From Actibacterium atlanticum (lineage in GTDB: Bacteria; Pseudomonadota; Alphaproteobacteria; Rhodobacterales; Rhodobacteraceae), in NCBI RefSeq assembly GCF_000671395.1, contig NZ_AQQY01000013.1, positions 1 through 64,000 on the forward strand: a DNA stretch of 64,000 bases, written 5' to 3'. Below are positions 18,283-26,814 of the stretch, one piece after another. The number at the start of each line of letters is the position of its first letter. The stretch's first letter is position 1. The notes beneath the pieces are model-generated. The model made no database searches. It was not told the origin of the DNA and was given only the letters and a program-made list of their open reading frames with translations. The position numbers and the translations under genes were made by a program.

Positions 18283-18875
18283 TGCTGAACAGGCGGCGCA
18301 AGGTGCGGATTGAAACGCCGCGTATGTCCCTGCGACCGCCCGTTCATTCCGACCATGCCGCCTGGGCCAACCTGCGTCGTGACAGTCAGGACTTCCTGAC
18401 CAAATGGGAACCGCGCTGGGCGCGCGATCACCTGACCAAGAAAAGCTTCACCAACCGGGTCTACTGGGCGCAACGCGCGCTGACCGGTGATACCGCCGTG
18501 CCGCTGTTCCTGATCCGCCGCTCAGACGAAGTTCTGCTGGGCGCCATCACGCTGGACAACATCCGCCGCGGCCCGGCGCAGGCCGGCACGCTGGGCTATT
18601 GGGTCGGTGCGCCCTTCGCGCGTCAGGGCTACATGCGCGAAGCCATCGAGGCGCTTGTGCATTACGCCTTTACCGAACTTGATCTCAGCCGGGTCGAGGC
18701 CGCCTGTCTGCCCGAAAACACCGCCTCGCGCGGGGTGCTGGAAAAATCCGGCTTCAAATACGAAGGCGTTGCCCAAAGCTATCTGCAAATCGACGGGCGC
18801 TGGCGCAATCACGTTTTATACGCAAATTTACGCACCGACCGGCGCGGACGCACCGAAGTGGGCCTGTCGCTGTAA
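18282..18875 (+). CDS. GNAT family N-acetyltransferase (RimJ-like)
   Basis: 197 residues from the ATG at 18282; a GTG one codon earlier is also possible. GNAT fold of the RimJ/RimL type: an N-terminal Arg-rich strand (VRIETPRMSLRPP), GYWVGAPFARQGYMREA as the acetyl-CoA pyrophosphate loop, and the RVEAACLPENTASRGVLEKSGF motif. RimJ enzymes acetylate the N-terminus of ribosomal protein S5, but this branch also covers other protein and small-molecule substrates. It is the last gene of the run that starts with thrC. Confidence 0.88.
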   Translation: MLNRRRKVRIETPRMSLRPPVHSDHAAWANLRRDSQDFLTKWEPRWARDHLTKKSFTNRVYWAQRALTGDTAVPLFLIRRSDEVLLGAITLDNIRRGPAQAGTLGYWVGAPFARQGYMREAIEALVHYAFTELDLSRVEAACLPENTASRGVLEKSGFKYEGVAQSYLQIDGRWRNHVLYANLRTDRRGRTEVGLSL

Positions 18876-18931
18876 AGTGATCGCTTGAAAATGCGGGTTT
18901 TGTGCTACCTTTTTGCGGAAAGGAGACGCGC

Positions 18932-19744
18932 ATGTTTCGCCTAGCCACGCTTTTCTTGCTTGCCCTCACATGGTCTGCCTCTGCCCAAGAGCGGATCGAA
19001 AGCCATTGCCGGGCTTTGGCGCAGGCGTCTCCCAACATGGTATGGCTGGCCGGTTTCGGCACCCCCGTGGCCAAAGACAACGTACGTATCCGATACATCG
19101 ACCATTCGATGTTCCTGATCGAAACGCCGGGGGGCATTACCGTGGTGACCGATTTTGCAGGCTATCTGGGGATCACCACTTTTCTGCCCGATGTCGTGAC
19201 CATGAACAACTCGCACGACACCCATTTTACCAGCTACCCTGACCCTGACATCAAACATGTGCTGCAAGGCTGGCCCAGCCGCGATGGCACCCCGGCGACC
19301 CATCACCTGGATCTGGGCGAGATACTGATCCGCAACGTCACCACCGACACACGGGGCTATAGCGGACTGGCCATCGAAGACGGCAACTCGATCTTCGTAT
19401 TCGAAGTCGCAGGCCTGTGCATCGGTCATCTGGGTCACCTACACCACGAACCCGATGCCCAGCAATATGCCGATCTGGGCCGGGTGGATGTGCTGCTGGC
19501 GCCGGTTGATGGCGGGCGGACACTGGACCTGCCGTCGATGATCAACGTGATCAAACGGTTGCGTTCGTCCGTGGTGATCCCGATGCACTGGTTCTCGGAT
19601 TACTCGCTGGACATTTTCCTGACCGATATCGAGGCCGAATTTTCGGTGCAGCGCGCCGGGATCAACGACATCACCCTGTCTCGGTTCAGCCTTCCCGGTG
19701 CGCCCACCGTATTGGTGCTTGAGCCACAGTTCCTGTCGGACTGA
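18932..19744 (+). CDS. Secreted metallo-beta-lactamase-fold protein (UlaG-like), degenerate metal motif
   Basis: 270 residues from the ATG at 18932 (AAGGAG upstream). Signal peptide about residues 1-19 (ends SASAQ), so it acts in the periplasm. The fold is that of COG2220 proteins: RIRYIDHSMFLIETPGGITVVTD, then a would-be metal motif, then VLLAPVDGG and VVIPMHW. The usual HxHxDH is replaced by NSHDTHFT (H95, H98 and no DH), so metal binding may be altered. No substrate is suggested by the neighbours. Confidence 0.75.
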   Translation: MFRLATLFLLALTWSASAQERIESHCRALAQASPNMVWLAGFGTPVAKDNVRIRYIDHSMFLIETPGGITVVTDFAGYLGITTFLPDVVTMNNSHDTHFTSYPDPDIKHVLQGWPSRDGTPATHHLDLGEILIRNVTTDTRGYSGLAIEDGNSIFVFEVAGLCIGHLGHLHHEPDAQQYADLGRVDVLLAPVDGGRTLDLPSMINVIKRLRSSVVIPMHWFSDYSLDIFLTDIEAEFSVQRAGINDITLSRFSLPGAPTVLVLEPQFLSD

Positions 19745-19780
19745 CTTGCGCAACCGGCGCAGGGTTGCTTAGGTGCCCGC

Positions 19781-21184
19781 ATGTTAAACCCCGCTGACGC
19801 CCCTTTCATCTCTCAGCTGCGCGGCCTGCTGCCCGAGGCTGCCTTTCGCCCCCTGACCGATGCCTACCTGCAAGAACCGCGCGGGCGGTATCATGGGCAG
19901 GGCGGGGGGCTGGTTGCCCCCCGTTCAACCGCCGAGGTCGCACAGGTCATTCGCGCCTGTGCTGCGGCCCGTGTCGGCGTTGTGCCCTATGGCGGGGGCA
20001 CCGGGCTGGTGGGCGGTCAGGTGATGGAACAAGGCCCCGCGCCGCTGATCCTGTCACTGGAGCGGATGCGCGATATCACCGTTCACCCGTCAGAAAATGT
20101 CGCCGTGGTGCAGGCCGGTGCGATCCTGCAAGACGTGCAAGAGTGCGCCGCCAAAGCCGATCGTCTGTTCCCGCTGTCACTGGCGTCCGGTGGCTCGGCC
20201 CGTATCGGCGGCGTTCTGGCGACCAATGCGGGCGGGGTGAACGTGCTGCGCTATGGCAATGCCCGTGACCTGTGTCTGGGGGTCGAGGCGGTCCTGCCCG
20301 ACGGTCAGATATTCAACGGTCTGACACGCCTGCGCAAAGACAACACCGGCTATGATCTGCGTCACCTGCTGATCGGGGCCGAGGGCACGCTGGGCGTGAT
20401 CACCAGCGCCGCCCTGCGCCTGTTCGCACGCCCCCGCGACGTGGCCGTTGCCATGCTGGCTGTGCCCGGCCCGGCACAGGCGCTGGACCTGCTGGCGCTG
20501 GCGGGCAAGGTGGCGGGCGAAAGCGTCTCGGCGTTTGAACTGATCAGCCGCATGGGGTTTCAGTTTCTGGCCGAAAACCTGCCCGATATCCGCCAGCCTT
20601 TTCCGCACCCGCCGGGCTGGTGCGTACTGGTGGAACTGGGCATGGGGGCAGGGGCTGCGTCCGCGATGGAACAGCTGTTTGAGCTGGGCATGGAGGCCGG
20701 GCTGGTCACCGACGGGGTCATCGCCCAGTCAAACGCGCAGGCACAGGCGCTCTGGTCGGTGCGTGAACACATCCCCGAGGCCAATCGGCGCATCGGCTCG
20801 ATCTCGTCGCATGACATCTCCCTGCCGCTCTCGGCAATCCCGGACTTCATCCCGCGCGGCATCGACGCGTTGGCCAAGATTGATCAATACCGGGTCAATT
20901 GCTTTGGCCATCTGGGCGACGGCAACCTGCATTACAACGTCTTCCCGATGCCGGGCAAAGCCCGGGCTGATCACGAAGACCAGCGCGAGGCGATCAAAAC
21001 CTGCGTGCATGATCTGGTGCACCAGATGGGCGGATCAGTCAGCGCCGAACATGGGATTGGGCGGCTTAAGGTGGGGGATTTGCAGAAATACGGCGATGCG
21101 GGCAAGCTATCCGCCATTCACGCCATTAAATCTGCAATAGACCCGCTGGGGATCATGAACCCAGGCGTGATCGTTCCGGGTTAA
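19781..21184 (+). CDS. FAD-binding oxidoreductase, D-2-hydroxyacid dehydrogenase type
   Basis: 467 residues, the VAO/PCMH flavoprotein plan. FAD-binding half with the pyrophosphate loop [13 protein letters not shown] (about residue 70) and GAILQDVQE; the C-terminal half has the [14 protein letters not shown] metal-binding motif and ends with [10 protein letters not shown] and DPLGIMNPG. This is the layout of D-lactate dehydrogenase, GlcD and D-2-hydroxyglutarate dehydrogenase; I cannot tell which. No glcE/glcF partners are adjacent, favouring the single-subunit D-2-hydroxyglutarate/D-lactate type. Confidence 0.9.
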   Translation: MLNPADAPFISQLRGLLPEAAFRPLTDAYLQEPRGRYHGQGGGLVAPRSTAEVAQVIRACAAARVGVVPYGGGTGLVGGQVMEQGPAPLILSLERMRDITVHPSENVAVVQAGAILQDVQECAAKADRLFPLSLASGGSARIGGVLATNAGGVNVLRYGNARDLCLGVEAVLPDGQIFNGLTRLRKDNTGYDLRHLLIGAEGTLGVITSAALRLFARPRDVAVAMLAVPGPAQALDLLALAGKVAGESVSAFELISRMGFQFLAENLPDIRQPFPHPPGWCVLVELGMGAGAASAMEQLFELGMEAGLVTDGVIAQSNAQAQALWSVREHIPEANRRIGSISSHDISLPLSAIPDFIPRGIDALAKIDQYRVNCFGHLGDGNLHYNVFPMPGKARADHEDQREAIKTCVHDLVHQMGGSVSAEHGIGRLKVGDLQKYGDAGKLSAIHAIKSAIDPLGIMNPGVIVPG

Positions 21185-21720
21185 AGCCCGTCGAATTCGC
21201 ACAGGACATGCACGTCCATGTCCATCTCTTCCAGGCGTTTGCGCCCGCCCAGTTCGGGCAGGTCCACGATGAAAGCGCATCCCACGATCTCTCCGCCCAG
21301 CCGTTCGATCAGCTTGATCCCGGCCTCGGCCGTGCCTCCCGTGGCCAGCAGGTCGTCGACCACCAGAATGCGTTCACCCGGCTGGATGGCGTCATCGTGG
21401 ATTTCCACAATCGCCTCGCCATACTCCAGCTTATATTCTTCACTGATGGTGGTGCCGGGCAGTTTGCCCTTTTTGCGGATTGGCACAAAGCCAACCGTCA
21501 GCTGGTGCGCGATGGCCCCGCCCAGAATGAACCCGCGTGCCTCAAGCCCCACGACCTTATCAATCGGTTGCCCGGCATAAGGGTGCAGCATCTGGTCAAT
21601 CGCCATGCGAAACCCGCGCGGGTCGGCAAACAGCGTGGTCACATCGCGAAACATGATCCCTTCGTGCGGGAAATCGACGATGGTGCGGATGTAATCTTTG
21701 ACGGAAGAGGGGCGCGGCAT
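21181..21720 (-). CDS. apt: Adenine phosphoribosyltransferase
   Basis: 179 residues, normal length. The PRPP-binding motif [14 protein letters not shown] is intact, preceded by [12 protein letters not shown]. It salvages adenine to AMP with PRPP. Convergent with the FAD oxidoreductase, their ends overlapping by 4 nt. Confidence 0.96.
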   Translation of the reverse strand: MPRPSSVKDYIRTIVDFPHEGIMFRDVTTLFADPRGFRMAIDQMLHPYAGQPIDKVVGLEARGFILGGAIAHQLTVGFVPIRKKGKLPGTTISEEYKLEYGEAIVEIHDDAIQPGERILVVDDLLATGGTAEAGIKLIERLGGEIVGCAFIVDLPELGGRKRLEEMDMDVHVLCEFDGL

Positions 21721-21786
21721 CGGATCGCTCTTGCTGTTAGGCTTGGCGAATTTGTGGCCGATTGCAGCACGCAGCGCAAGGCGCGA

Positions 21787-21804
21787 AGGGGCCCATGGGC
21801 CCCT
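21787..21804. promoter_or_regulatory. 18-bp perfect palindrome
   Basis: AGGGGCCCATGGGCCCCT lies four bases downstream of the stop of the 39-codon ORF and upstream of apt. As RNA it would form a very stable self-pairing element without a U tract. It could be a transcription end, a processing site, or a protein-binding palindrome for apt; I cannot decide. Confidence 0.4.
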
Positions 21805-21808
21805 GCGA

Positions 21809-21928
21809 TTACTTTTTCTTGGGCAAGTCTTGTGCAGGCTTGGTCCGCTTGGGCAGCCAGGGCAAAAGCGGTTTGCGCCGGTTCATCTGACGGCGCACCA
21901 ACATGGACTGTGCAGTTAGCAGGTTCAT
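21809..21928 (-). CDS. 39-residue highly basic small protein
   Basis: ATG at 21928, stop at 21809, 39 residues. A strong ribosome-binding site (AGAAGGAAA) lies about 9 nt upstream. The product starts [18 protein letters not shown] and ends in PAQDLPKKK, with about 11 Lys/Arg and only one acid, so it may bind nucleic acid or membrane. It runs in the same direction as apt and 89 bp upstream of it. I do not recognise the family. The ribosome-binding site and composition support a real gene; it is too short for ordinary gene calling. Confidence 0.6.
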   Translation of the reverse strand: MNLLTAQSMLVRRQMNRRKPLLPWLPKRTKPAQDLPKKK

Positions 21929-21986
21929 TTTTTTGTTTCCTTCTACTCGATTCAATGTTTAACAGGGTACCGCAGAACGATATGTT

Positions 21987-21998
21987 ATGTATATACAT
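21987..21998. promoter_or_regulatory. 12-bp palindrome between divergent small genes
   Basis: ATGTATATACAT is a perfect palindrome in the AT-rich gap between the 39-codon ORF (minus) and the ribbon-helix-helix-like gene (plus). RHH proteins bind such short palindromes and commonly repress their own promoter, so this may be its operator. Inference from position only. Confidence 0.35.
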
Positions 21999-22036
21999 TG
22001 CATATCAATTTTTCAAGCCCCTCGGGATCGTGCCCA

Positions 22037-22210
22037 GTGAACAAGAAATCCGGTAAAAAAAGCTCTAAGAAAAACAGCCAGCTGGTGCTGCGGCTGGATA
22101 AAGAGCAACGCGACGAATTTGTTGAGCGTTGTAAAGAGCTTGATACCAGTGCGGCGCGCGAAATCCGGGGGTTTATCCGCCGGTTTCTTAAGGAAAATCC
22201 CAGCGAATAA
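22037..22210 (+). CDS. Small ribbon-helix-helix-like protein
   Basis: 57 residues from a GTG at 22037; a TTG at 21998 would add 13 residues. After a Lys/Ser-rich N-terminus the pattern QLVLRLDKEQRDEFVERC then KELDTSAAREIRGFIRRFL fits beta strand-helix-helix of the Arc/CopG class. Such proteins act as dimeric DNA-binding regulators, often the antitoxin of a toxin pair, but no toxin gene lies next to it. The fold call is from pattern only. Confidence 0.55.
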   Translation: MNKKSGKKSSKKNSQLVLRLDKEQRDEFVERCKELDTSAAREIRGFIRRFLKENPSE

Positions 22211-22228
22211 ACCGGTTTCCTCCGCAGA

Positions 22229-22801
22229 TCACGAAGCGGTCATAAGGTCGCGGGCTTTGGACTGGGCGTGGAAATCCGCCAGCGCAACGTCAAACCCGTC
22301 CAGAGGCCAGCTCAGATCCTGCGCTTTGCCGTGCCGGTCGACAAAGACAAACCGCATCTCCCCGCCTGCCGCCATCGCCTGCAGCAGATCCGCGGCGCGG
22401 TCGCCCTCAAAGTCGCAAGACAGGCCGGTCAGGCAGCCGGGACGGCGGGTGCGCCACGTGGTTTCACCGTTTTGATCAATGCGAAATCCATTGGGGGAAA
22501 ACAGCGTGCCCGGCTCCAGCCCGAATTCAATCTGCGCGCCCTCCCCTTGGGGTGTTACAAACAGAAACTGCGCCGCAAAATTCGGTGCGGGCGAAAACAC
22601 ATCGACATAGCGCAGGTAACAGCGTTGCACCAATGAACCGCCTTCTTCGCGCTCGTCGCAGATGGAATTCCAGATGCCGAAGGTTTCATAGTGACGGACT
22701 TTCCAGTTGCCCGCCGTGTCATTGCCCTGCAGATCCTGCGCCACGGCAGGGGCGGCCAACAGGGCGGTGAAAAGGAGCGAAACAAAGGCGCGAATAAACA
22801 T
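22229..22801 (-). CDS. Secreted protein, IalB-like
   Basis: 190 residues with a signal peptide (about residues 1-21, ending APAVAQ). The mature part has two Cys pairs (IWNSICDE...QRCYLRY and PGCLTGLSC). The layout of a Trp/Cys segment, beta-rich middle and C-terminal GFDVALADF is reminiscent of invasion-associated locus B proteins, common periplasmic proteins of alphaproteobacteria. The resemblance is moderate. It may simply be an uncharacterised periplasmic protein. Confidence 0.6.
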   Translation of the reverse strand: MFIRAFVSLLFTALLAAPAVAQDLQGNDTAGNWKVRHYETFGIWNSICDEREEGGSLVQRCYLRYVDVFSPAPNFAAQFLFVTPQGEGAQIEFGLEPGTLFSPNGFRIDQNGETTWRTRRPGCLTGLSCDFEGDRAADLLQAMAAGGEMRFVFVDRHGKAQDLSWPLDGFDVALADFHAQSKARDLMTAS

Positions 22802-23011
22802 GAAGACCTCCCAAGATTTGGCGGCACTGTGCTTTGCCGGTCGGCGCCTGTCTAATCACGAAGGTCTGTGTCGCGGTCACGAAGCCGATATTCCCCCGTG
22901 AGCAGGCGCTCTTTGTGCTGCGGACGCAGAAAAACCGGCCTATGGGCTATCTATCAGCGCGCAGGCGTGATAGCGCTCCCGCCGAAACAAAACCCACCCA
23001 AACGCTGGACG

Positions 23012-24646
23012 ATGCCCTTGCCCATGAACGCTTATCGCTCTTTTGCGCGCTCGCTTATGTCTAACAGCAACTGGTCACCCGCGACCAAACTGACGCCATC
23101 GGTGCTGAAAACCGAGGTCCTGTCAGGCCTGACCGTGGCGCTTGCGCTGGTGCCCGAGGCCGTGGCCTTTGCCTTTGTTGCCGGGGTGCATCCTCTGGTG
23201 GGCCTCTATGCGGCTTTCATCGTGGGCCTGATCACAGCGTTGATCGGCGGACGACCGGGCATGATCTCGGGCGCGACGGGCGCGCTGGCGGTGGTGATGG
23301 TGGCGTTGGTCGCCGAACATGGGGTTGAATACCTGTTTGCGACCGTTGTCATGATGGGCATCCTGCAAATTCTGGCGGGTATCTTCAAACTGGGCCGGTT
23401 TATCCGTCTGGTTCCTCATGCGGTGATGCTGGGTTTTGTGAACGGTCTGGCGATCGTGATCTTCTTGGCGCAGCTCTCGCAGTTTCAGGTGCCGGGCACG
23501 GCCGAGGCCTCGGGCCACGGCATGTCGGGTGGTGAATGGCTCTCGGGCATGCCGCTGATCATCATGCTGGCGCTGGTGGCGCTGACCATGGCGATCGTCT
23601 GGCTCTTGCCCAAGGTTACCAATGTGGTGCCCGCGCCGCTGGCGGGCATCGTCATCGTGGCGCTGATCGTGATCGGCTTTGGCATTGATGTGCCGCGTGT
23701 GGGCGATATGGCCTCGATCGAAGGTTCCTTGCCGCCGTTCCACATTCCGGCTGTGCCGCTGACGCTGGAAACCCTGCAAATCATCACCCCCTATGCGGTG
23801 ATCCTTGCCGCGATTGGCTTGATTGAAAGCCTGCTGACCCTGAACCTGGTGGGTCAGATGACCAACCGCGTCGGCGGCGCCAGTCAGGAATGTGTGGCGC
23901 AGGGCGTGGCCAACACCGTGACCGGCTTCTTTGGCGGCATGGGCGGCTGTGCGATGATCGGTCAGTCGATGATCAACGTGAAGTCGGGGGCCCGTACCCG
24001 GATTTCGGGCATCGTCGCGGCGCTGTTCCTGCTCAGCTTCATCCTGTTTGCCTCGCCGCTGATCGAACAAATCCCGCTGGCTGCGCTGGTCGGTGTGATG
24101 TTCATGGTGGTGATTGGGACGTTTGCGTGGAACAGTTTCCGCATCATGCGGGTGTCCACTAAATTCGCCACCTTTGTCACCATCCTCGTGACTGTCGTCA
24201 CCGTCTATTACGATCTGGCCACCGCCGTTGTAGTTGGCGTGATCGTCTCGGCGCTGCAATACGCCTGGGTCAATGCCTCGCGCATCTCGGCGCGTCAAAC
24301 CATCAATGACGATGGCGCCAAGGTCTACGAGATCAACGGCCCGCTGTTCTTTGGTTCTGCCGAAGGCTTCTCGCAGCTGTTTGATCCGGCGGGTGACCCC
24401 GATCAGGTCATCGTTGATTTCGCCGAAAGCCGGGTCGCGGACCAATCGGCGCTGAACGCGATTGAGGGCGTGGCGGCGAAATACCACGAGGCCGGCAAAG
24501 AGCTGCACCTGCGCCACCTGTCGCCTGACTGTACCAAGCTGCTGACCCAGACCGGGCTGATCATCGACGAAAGCGACGATGACCCGGACTATCAGCTGGC
24601 CGCGCATTACGAGGTCAAAACCGGCCTCTTTGGCGGCGGGCACTAA
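23012..24646 (+). CDS. SulP family anion transporter with STAS domain
   Basis: 544 residues from the ATG at 23012. Other in-frame ATGs at 23024 and 23057 are possible and none has a good ribosome site. Membrane core with the SulP signature SGLTVALALVPEAVAFAFVAGVHPLVGLY, about ten to eleven helices, and a C-terminal STAS domain from about residue 430 (VYEINGPLFFGSAEGF). SulP proteins import sulfate, bicarbonate or other anions; the short-loop form here is like the bicarbonate/sulfate group, substrate unknown. Downstream is a stem-loop without U tract. Confidence 0.92.
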   Translation: MPLPMNAYRSFARSLMSNSNWSPATKLTPSVLKTEVLSGLTVALALVPEAVAFAFVAGVHPLVGLYAAFIVGLITALIGGRPGMISGATGALAVVMVALVAEHGVEYLFATVVMMGILQILAGIFKLGRFIRLVPHAVMLGFVNGLAIVIFLAQLSQFQVPGTAEASGHGMSGGEWLSGMPLIIMLALVALTMAIVWLLPKVTNVVPAPLAGIVIVALIVIGFGIDVPRVGDMASIEGSLPPFHIPAVPLTLETLQIITPYAVILAAIGLIESLLTLNLVGQMTNRVGGASQECVAQGVANTVTGFFGGMGGCAMIGQSMINVKSGARTRISGIVAALFLLSFILFASPLIEQIPLAALVGVMFMVVIGTFAWNSFRIMRVSTKFATFVTILVTVVTVYYDLATAVVVGVIVSALQYAWVNASRISARQTINDDGAKVYEINGPLFFGSAEGFSQLFDPAGDPDQVIVDFAESRVADQSALNAIEGVAAKYHEAGKELHLRHLSPDCTKLLTQTGLIIDESDDDPDYQLAAHYEVKTGLFGGGH

Positions 24647-24672
24647 GCGTCAGTTCAGATCTGGATGCAGGC

Positions 24673-24696
24673 CACCGGATCGTTTGCGATCCGGTG
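24673..24696 (+). terminator. Stem-loop after the SulP gene
   Basis: CACCGGATCG-TTTG-CGATCCGGTG forms a perfect 10-bp stem with a 4-nt loop, 26 bp after the stop codon. No T run follows, so termination strength is uncertain; it may also stabilise the 3' end. Confidence 0.5.
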
Positions 24697-24746
24697 CGCG
24701 CCTGACCTTGCTGTTCCGGGCCGGTCGCGACGCCTTTGACTGGGGT

Positions 24747-24818
24747 AAACGGTACCGTTTGATCCGCGCATCGCGTATGCATGGAATGTGCATCGGATGT
24801 GCATGGGATGTGTATCGC
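24747..24818. repeat. 14-bp palindrome and four 11-bp imperfect tandem repeats
   Basis: In the gap between two convergent genes, AAACGGTACCGTTT (24747-24760) is a perfect palindrome. From 24775 to 24818 an 11-bp unit close to ATGTGCATSGG occurs four times in a row. No gene starts here, so these are not obvious promoter elements. Confidence 0.6.
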
Positions 24819-24824
24819 CCAAAA

Positions 24825-25436
24825 TCAGGGTTTCTGGCCGGGTCGGTTCAGGCTGATCAGATCACGCACCACGGCGTAATCGCGATAGCCTAGCCGCGCC
24901 ATCGGGTTGTATTTTAGCACGTCAAAGCGCCCGTCCTCCAGACAGCCGTCTGCGATGTGGATGCCGGTGACCTCGCCCAGCATCATGAAATTGTTGTCGC
25001 CCTCAAGAGGGATGACCTGCGTCAGCTTGCACTCCAAAGCGGCGGGCGCAGCGGCGACACGCGGGCAGTTGATGGTTTCGCATTCGGCTTTTTCCAGCCC
25101 CGCCAGATCAAACTCGTCCTGCTCGCGCGCGACCATCGCAGACGAGGCATTCATTGCGTCACGCAGCGCGTAAGACACGATGTTCACACAGAAAACTCCG
25201 GTATCGCGGATATTTCCCGCGCTATCCTTGGTGTCGCCGCGATCCGGTTTGGTGCTGGTGGAACTGAACATCACCTGCGGCGGGCTATAGGCTACCGCGT
25301 TGAAGAAGGAATAGGGCGCAAGGTTGTCGCGCCCGTCCGCGCCACGGGTCGAAATCCAGCCGATAGGGCGGGGCGAGACGATGGCGGAAAACGGATTGTG
25401 CGGCAGGCCGTGGCCGTCTTGAGGTTGATAAAACAT
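24825..25436 (-). CDS. Flavin reductase family protein
   Basis: 203 residues, FMN-binding split-barrel fold. Family motifs: IVSPRPIGWISTRG near the N-terminus, NLAPYSFFNAVAYSPP, then DTGVFCVNIVS. Such proteins reduce FMN with NAD(P)H or use bound FMN on other substrates. It is not next to a monooxygenase, so the partner is unknown. Convergent with the SulP gene and divergent from the GNAT gene. Confidence 0.88.
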   Translation of the reverse strand: MFYQPQDGHGLPHNPFSAIVSPRPIGWISTRGADGRDNLAPYSFFNAVAYSPPQVMFSSTSTKPDRGDTKDSAGNIRDTGVFCVNIVSYALRDAMNASSAMVAREQDEFDLAGLEKAECETINCPRVAAAPAALECKLTQVIPLEGDNNFMMLGEVTGIHIADGCLEDGRFDVLKYNPMARLGYRDYAVVRDLISLNRPGQKP

Positions 25437-25516
25437 GATGCGCGCTCCTGCAGGGTTTGCCCAACACCTACCCGCGTGTTAGGGCCGTTGCCAAACTGTA
25501 TTTCTGAGGCACACGC

Positions 25517-26008
25517 GTGTTTGAACTGACGGCAGAAACGCCAGACGACTGGTGGGAGGTAGAGGCGCTCTATGACCTGTGCTTTGCACCGGGTCGCGAG
25601 GCGCTGTCGTCTTATCGTTTGCGCGATGGGGTCGACCCCGTTGCACCACTGTGCCTGTGCGCCCGGGATGGCGACGGCATTCTGGCGGGTGCGATCCGGT
25701 TTTGGCCGGTGCAGGTGGCAAACGACACCGCGCTGTTGCTGGGCCCCATCGCGGTACACCCGACCCATCAGGGCGAAGGATTGGGGGCGCTGTTGATCCA
25801 AGACGGGTTGCAACGTGCCGGGGCTCTGGGCTGGGAGCGGGTGATCCTTGTCGGGGATGCTCCCTATTACGGACGGTTTGGCTTTGTCCGCCTGAACGGG
25901 GTAGAAATGCCCCCCCCCACCAACCCGGATCGGGTATTGGGCGTGGCCCTAAGCCAAGACGCGTGGAATGGGGTGCAGGGCCGTGTAACGCGGATCAAAC
26001 CTGCCTGA
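25517..26008 (+). CDS. GNAT family N-acetyltransferase (YhbS-like)
   Basis: 163 residues, with a GTG start at 25517 after a short divergent gap. The sequence keeps the YhbS-type order: LGPIAVHPTHQGEGLGALLIQDGL as the acetyl-CoA loop (Q/R-x-x-G-x-G/A), then GWERVILVGDAPYYGRFGF. The substrate of this group is poorly known. It lies 38 bp before the EcsC gene in the same direction. Confidence 0.88.
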   Translation: MFELTAETPDDWWEVEALYDLCFAPGREALSSYRLRDGVDPVAPLCLCARDGDGILAGAIRFWPVQVANDTALLLGPIAVHPTHQGEGLGALLIQDGLQRAGALGWERVILVGDAPYYGRFGFVRLNGVEMPPPTNPDRVLGVALSQDAWNGVQGRVTRIKPA

Positions 26009-26046
26009 CCCTTGCACGCCCTGACGCGCTTCCCCATGTTTATCCC

Positions 26047-26814
26047 ATGGACACAACAGATGTGATCGTCGCGCCGCAGCTCGAGCGGCAGCTGGATGAC
26101 CTTGCCCGCCGTTATCGTCGTGCGGGCAACCCCGGTTTGCAATTGCTGGTGATGCTGGGCGGGCAGGCCGAGAACCTGCTGGAACGCCTGCCAGATAGCG
26201 CCAAAGGTCGGCTCGAAGAGGCCACCCTGCGCGCCTTGCAGATCGCGACCGATGCCGCCGCAGGCTCGCGCGCCGGCGCGGTGCCAGACGGCCCGGATTG
26301 GGCCCATGCGCTGGCCACAACCGCCATGGGCGCGGCAGGAGGCATGGGCGGCTTGCCCACGGCCTTGGCGGAACTCCCGGTGACCACCACGACCTTGCTG
26401 CGCGCGATTCAGTCCATTGCCGCCCAGCACGGGTTTGACACCGACGACCCGGACATTCGCGCTGCCTGTTTGCAGGTCTTCGCGGCAGCAGGCCCGCTGG
26501 CCGAAGATGATGGGGCTGATATGGGGTTTCTGGCCGTGCGCGTTACGCTGACCGGTCCGGCAACGCAAACCTTGCTGACCCGCATCGCGCCGAAACTGGC
26601 GGCGGCTTTGGGCAAGAAACTGGCCGCACAGACCGTGCCCGTGATTGGCGCCGCGGCGGGGGCCGCTGCCAACCTTGCCTTTACGCGCTACTATCAGGAA
26701 ATTGCCCATGTTTCTTTCGGGCTAAAGGCGTTGGCCCGCGATACCGGTCAGCCCGAGGCACTGCTGACCGACGCCCTGCGCAGCCGCATGGCGCCGGTTG
26801 GGATCAAGCGTTAA
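26047..26814 (+). CDS. EcsC family protein
   Basis: 255 residues from the ATG at 26047. EcsC-like: a charged helical N-terminus (RRYRRAGNPGLQLLVMLG), then Gly/Ala-rich helical stretches including PVIGAAAGAAANLAFTRYYQEIAH near the C-terminus, characteristic of this family. The name comes from a Bacillus ABC operon gene whose biochemical role is not known. It is convergent with ptsP, overlapping by 4 nt. Confidence 0.85.
   Translation: MDTTDVIVAPQLERQLDDLARRYRRAGNPGLQLLVMLGGQAENLLERLPDSAKGRLEEATLRALQIATDAAAGSRAGAVPDGPDWAHALATTAMGAAGGMGGLPTALAELPVTTTTLLRAIQSIAAQHGFDTDDPDIRAACLQVFAAAGPLAEDDGADMGFLAVRVTLTGPATQTLLTRIAPKLAAALGKKLAAQTVPVIGAAAGAAANLAFTRYYQEIAHVSFGLKALARDTGQPEALLTDALRSRMAPVGIKR

Noticed and set aside
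21998-22210. TTG start for the RHH-like gene
   Set aside because: It would begin inside the palindromic AT-rich block and adds residues unlike the family; GTG at 22037 preferred, though not proven.
23123-24643. 506-codon minus-strand frame rich in His, Arg and Asp
   Set aside because: Antisense shadow of the SulP transporter gene.
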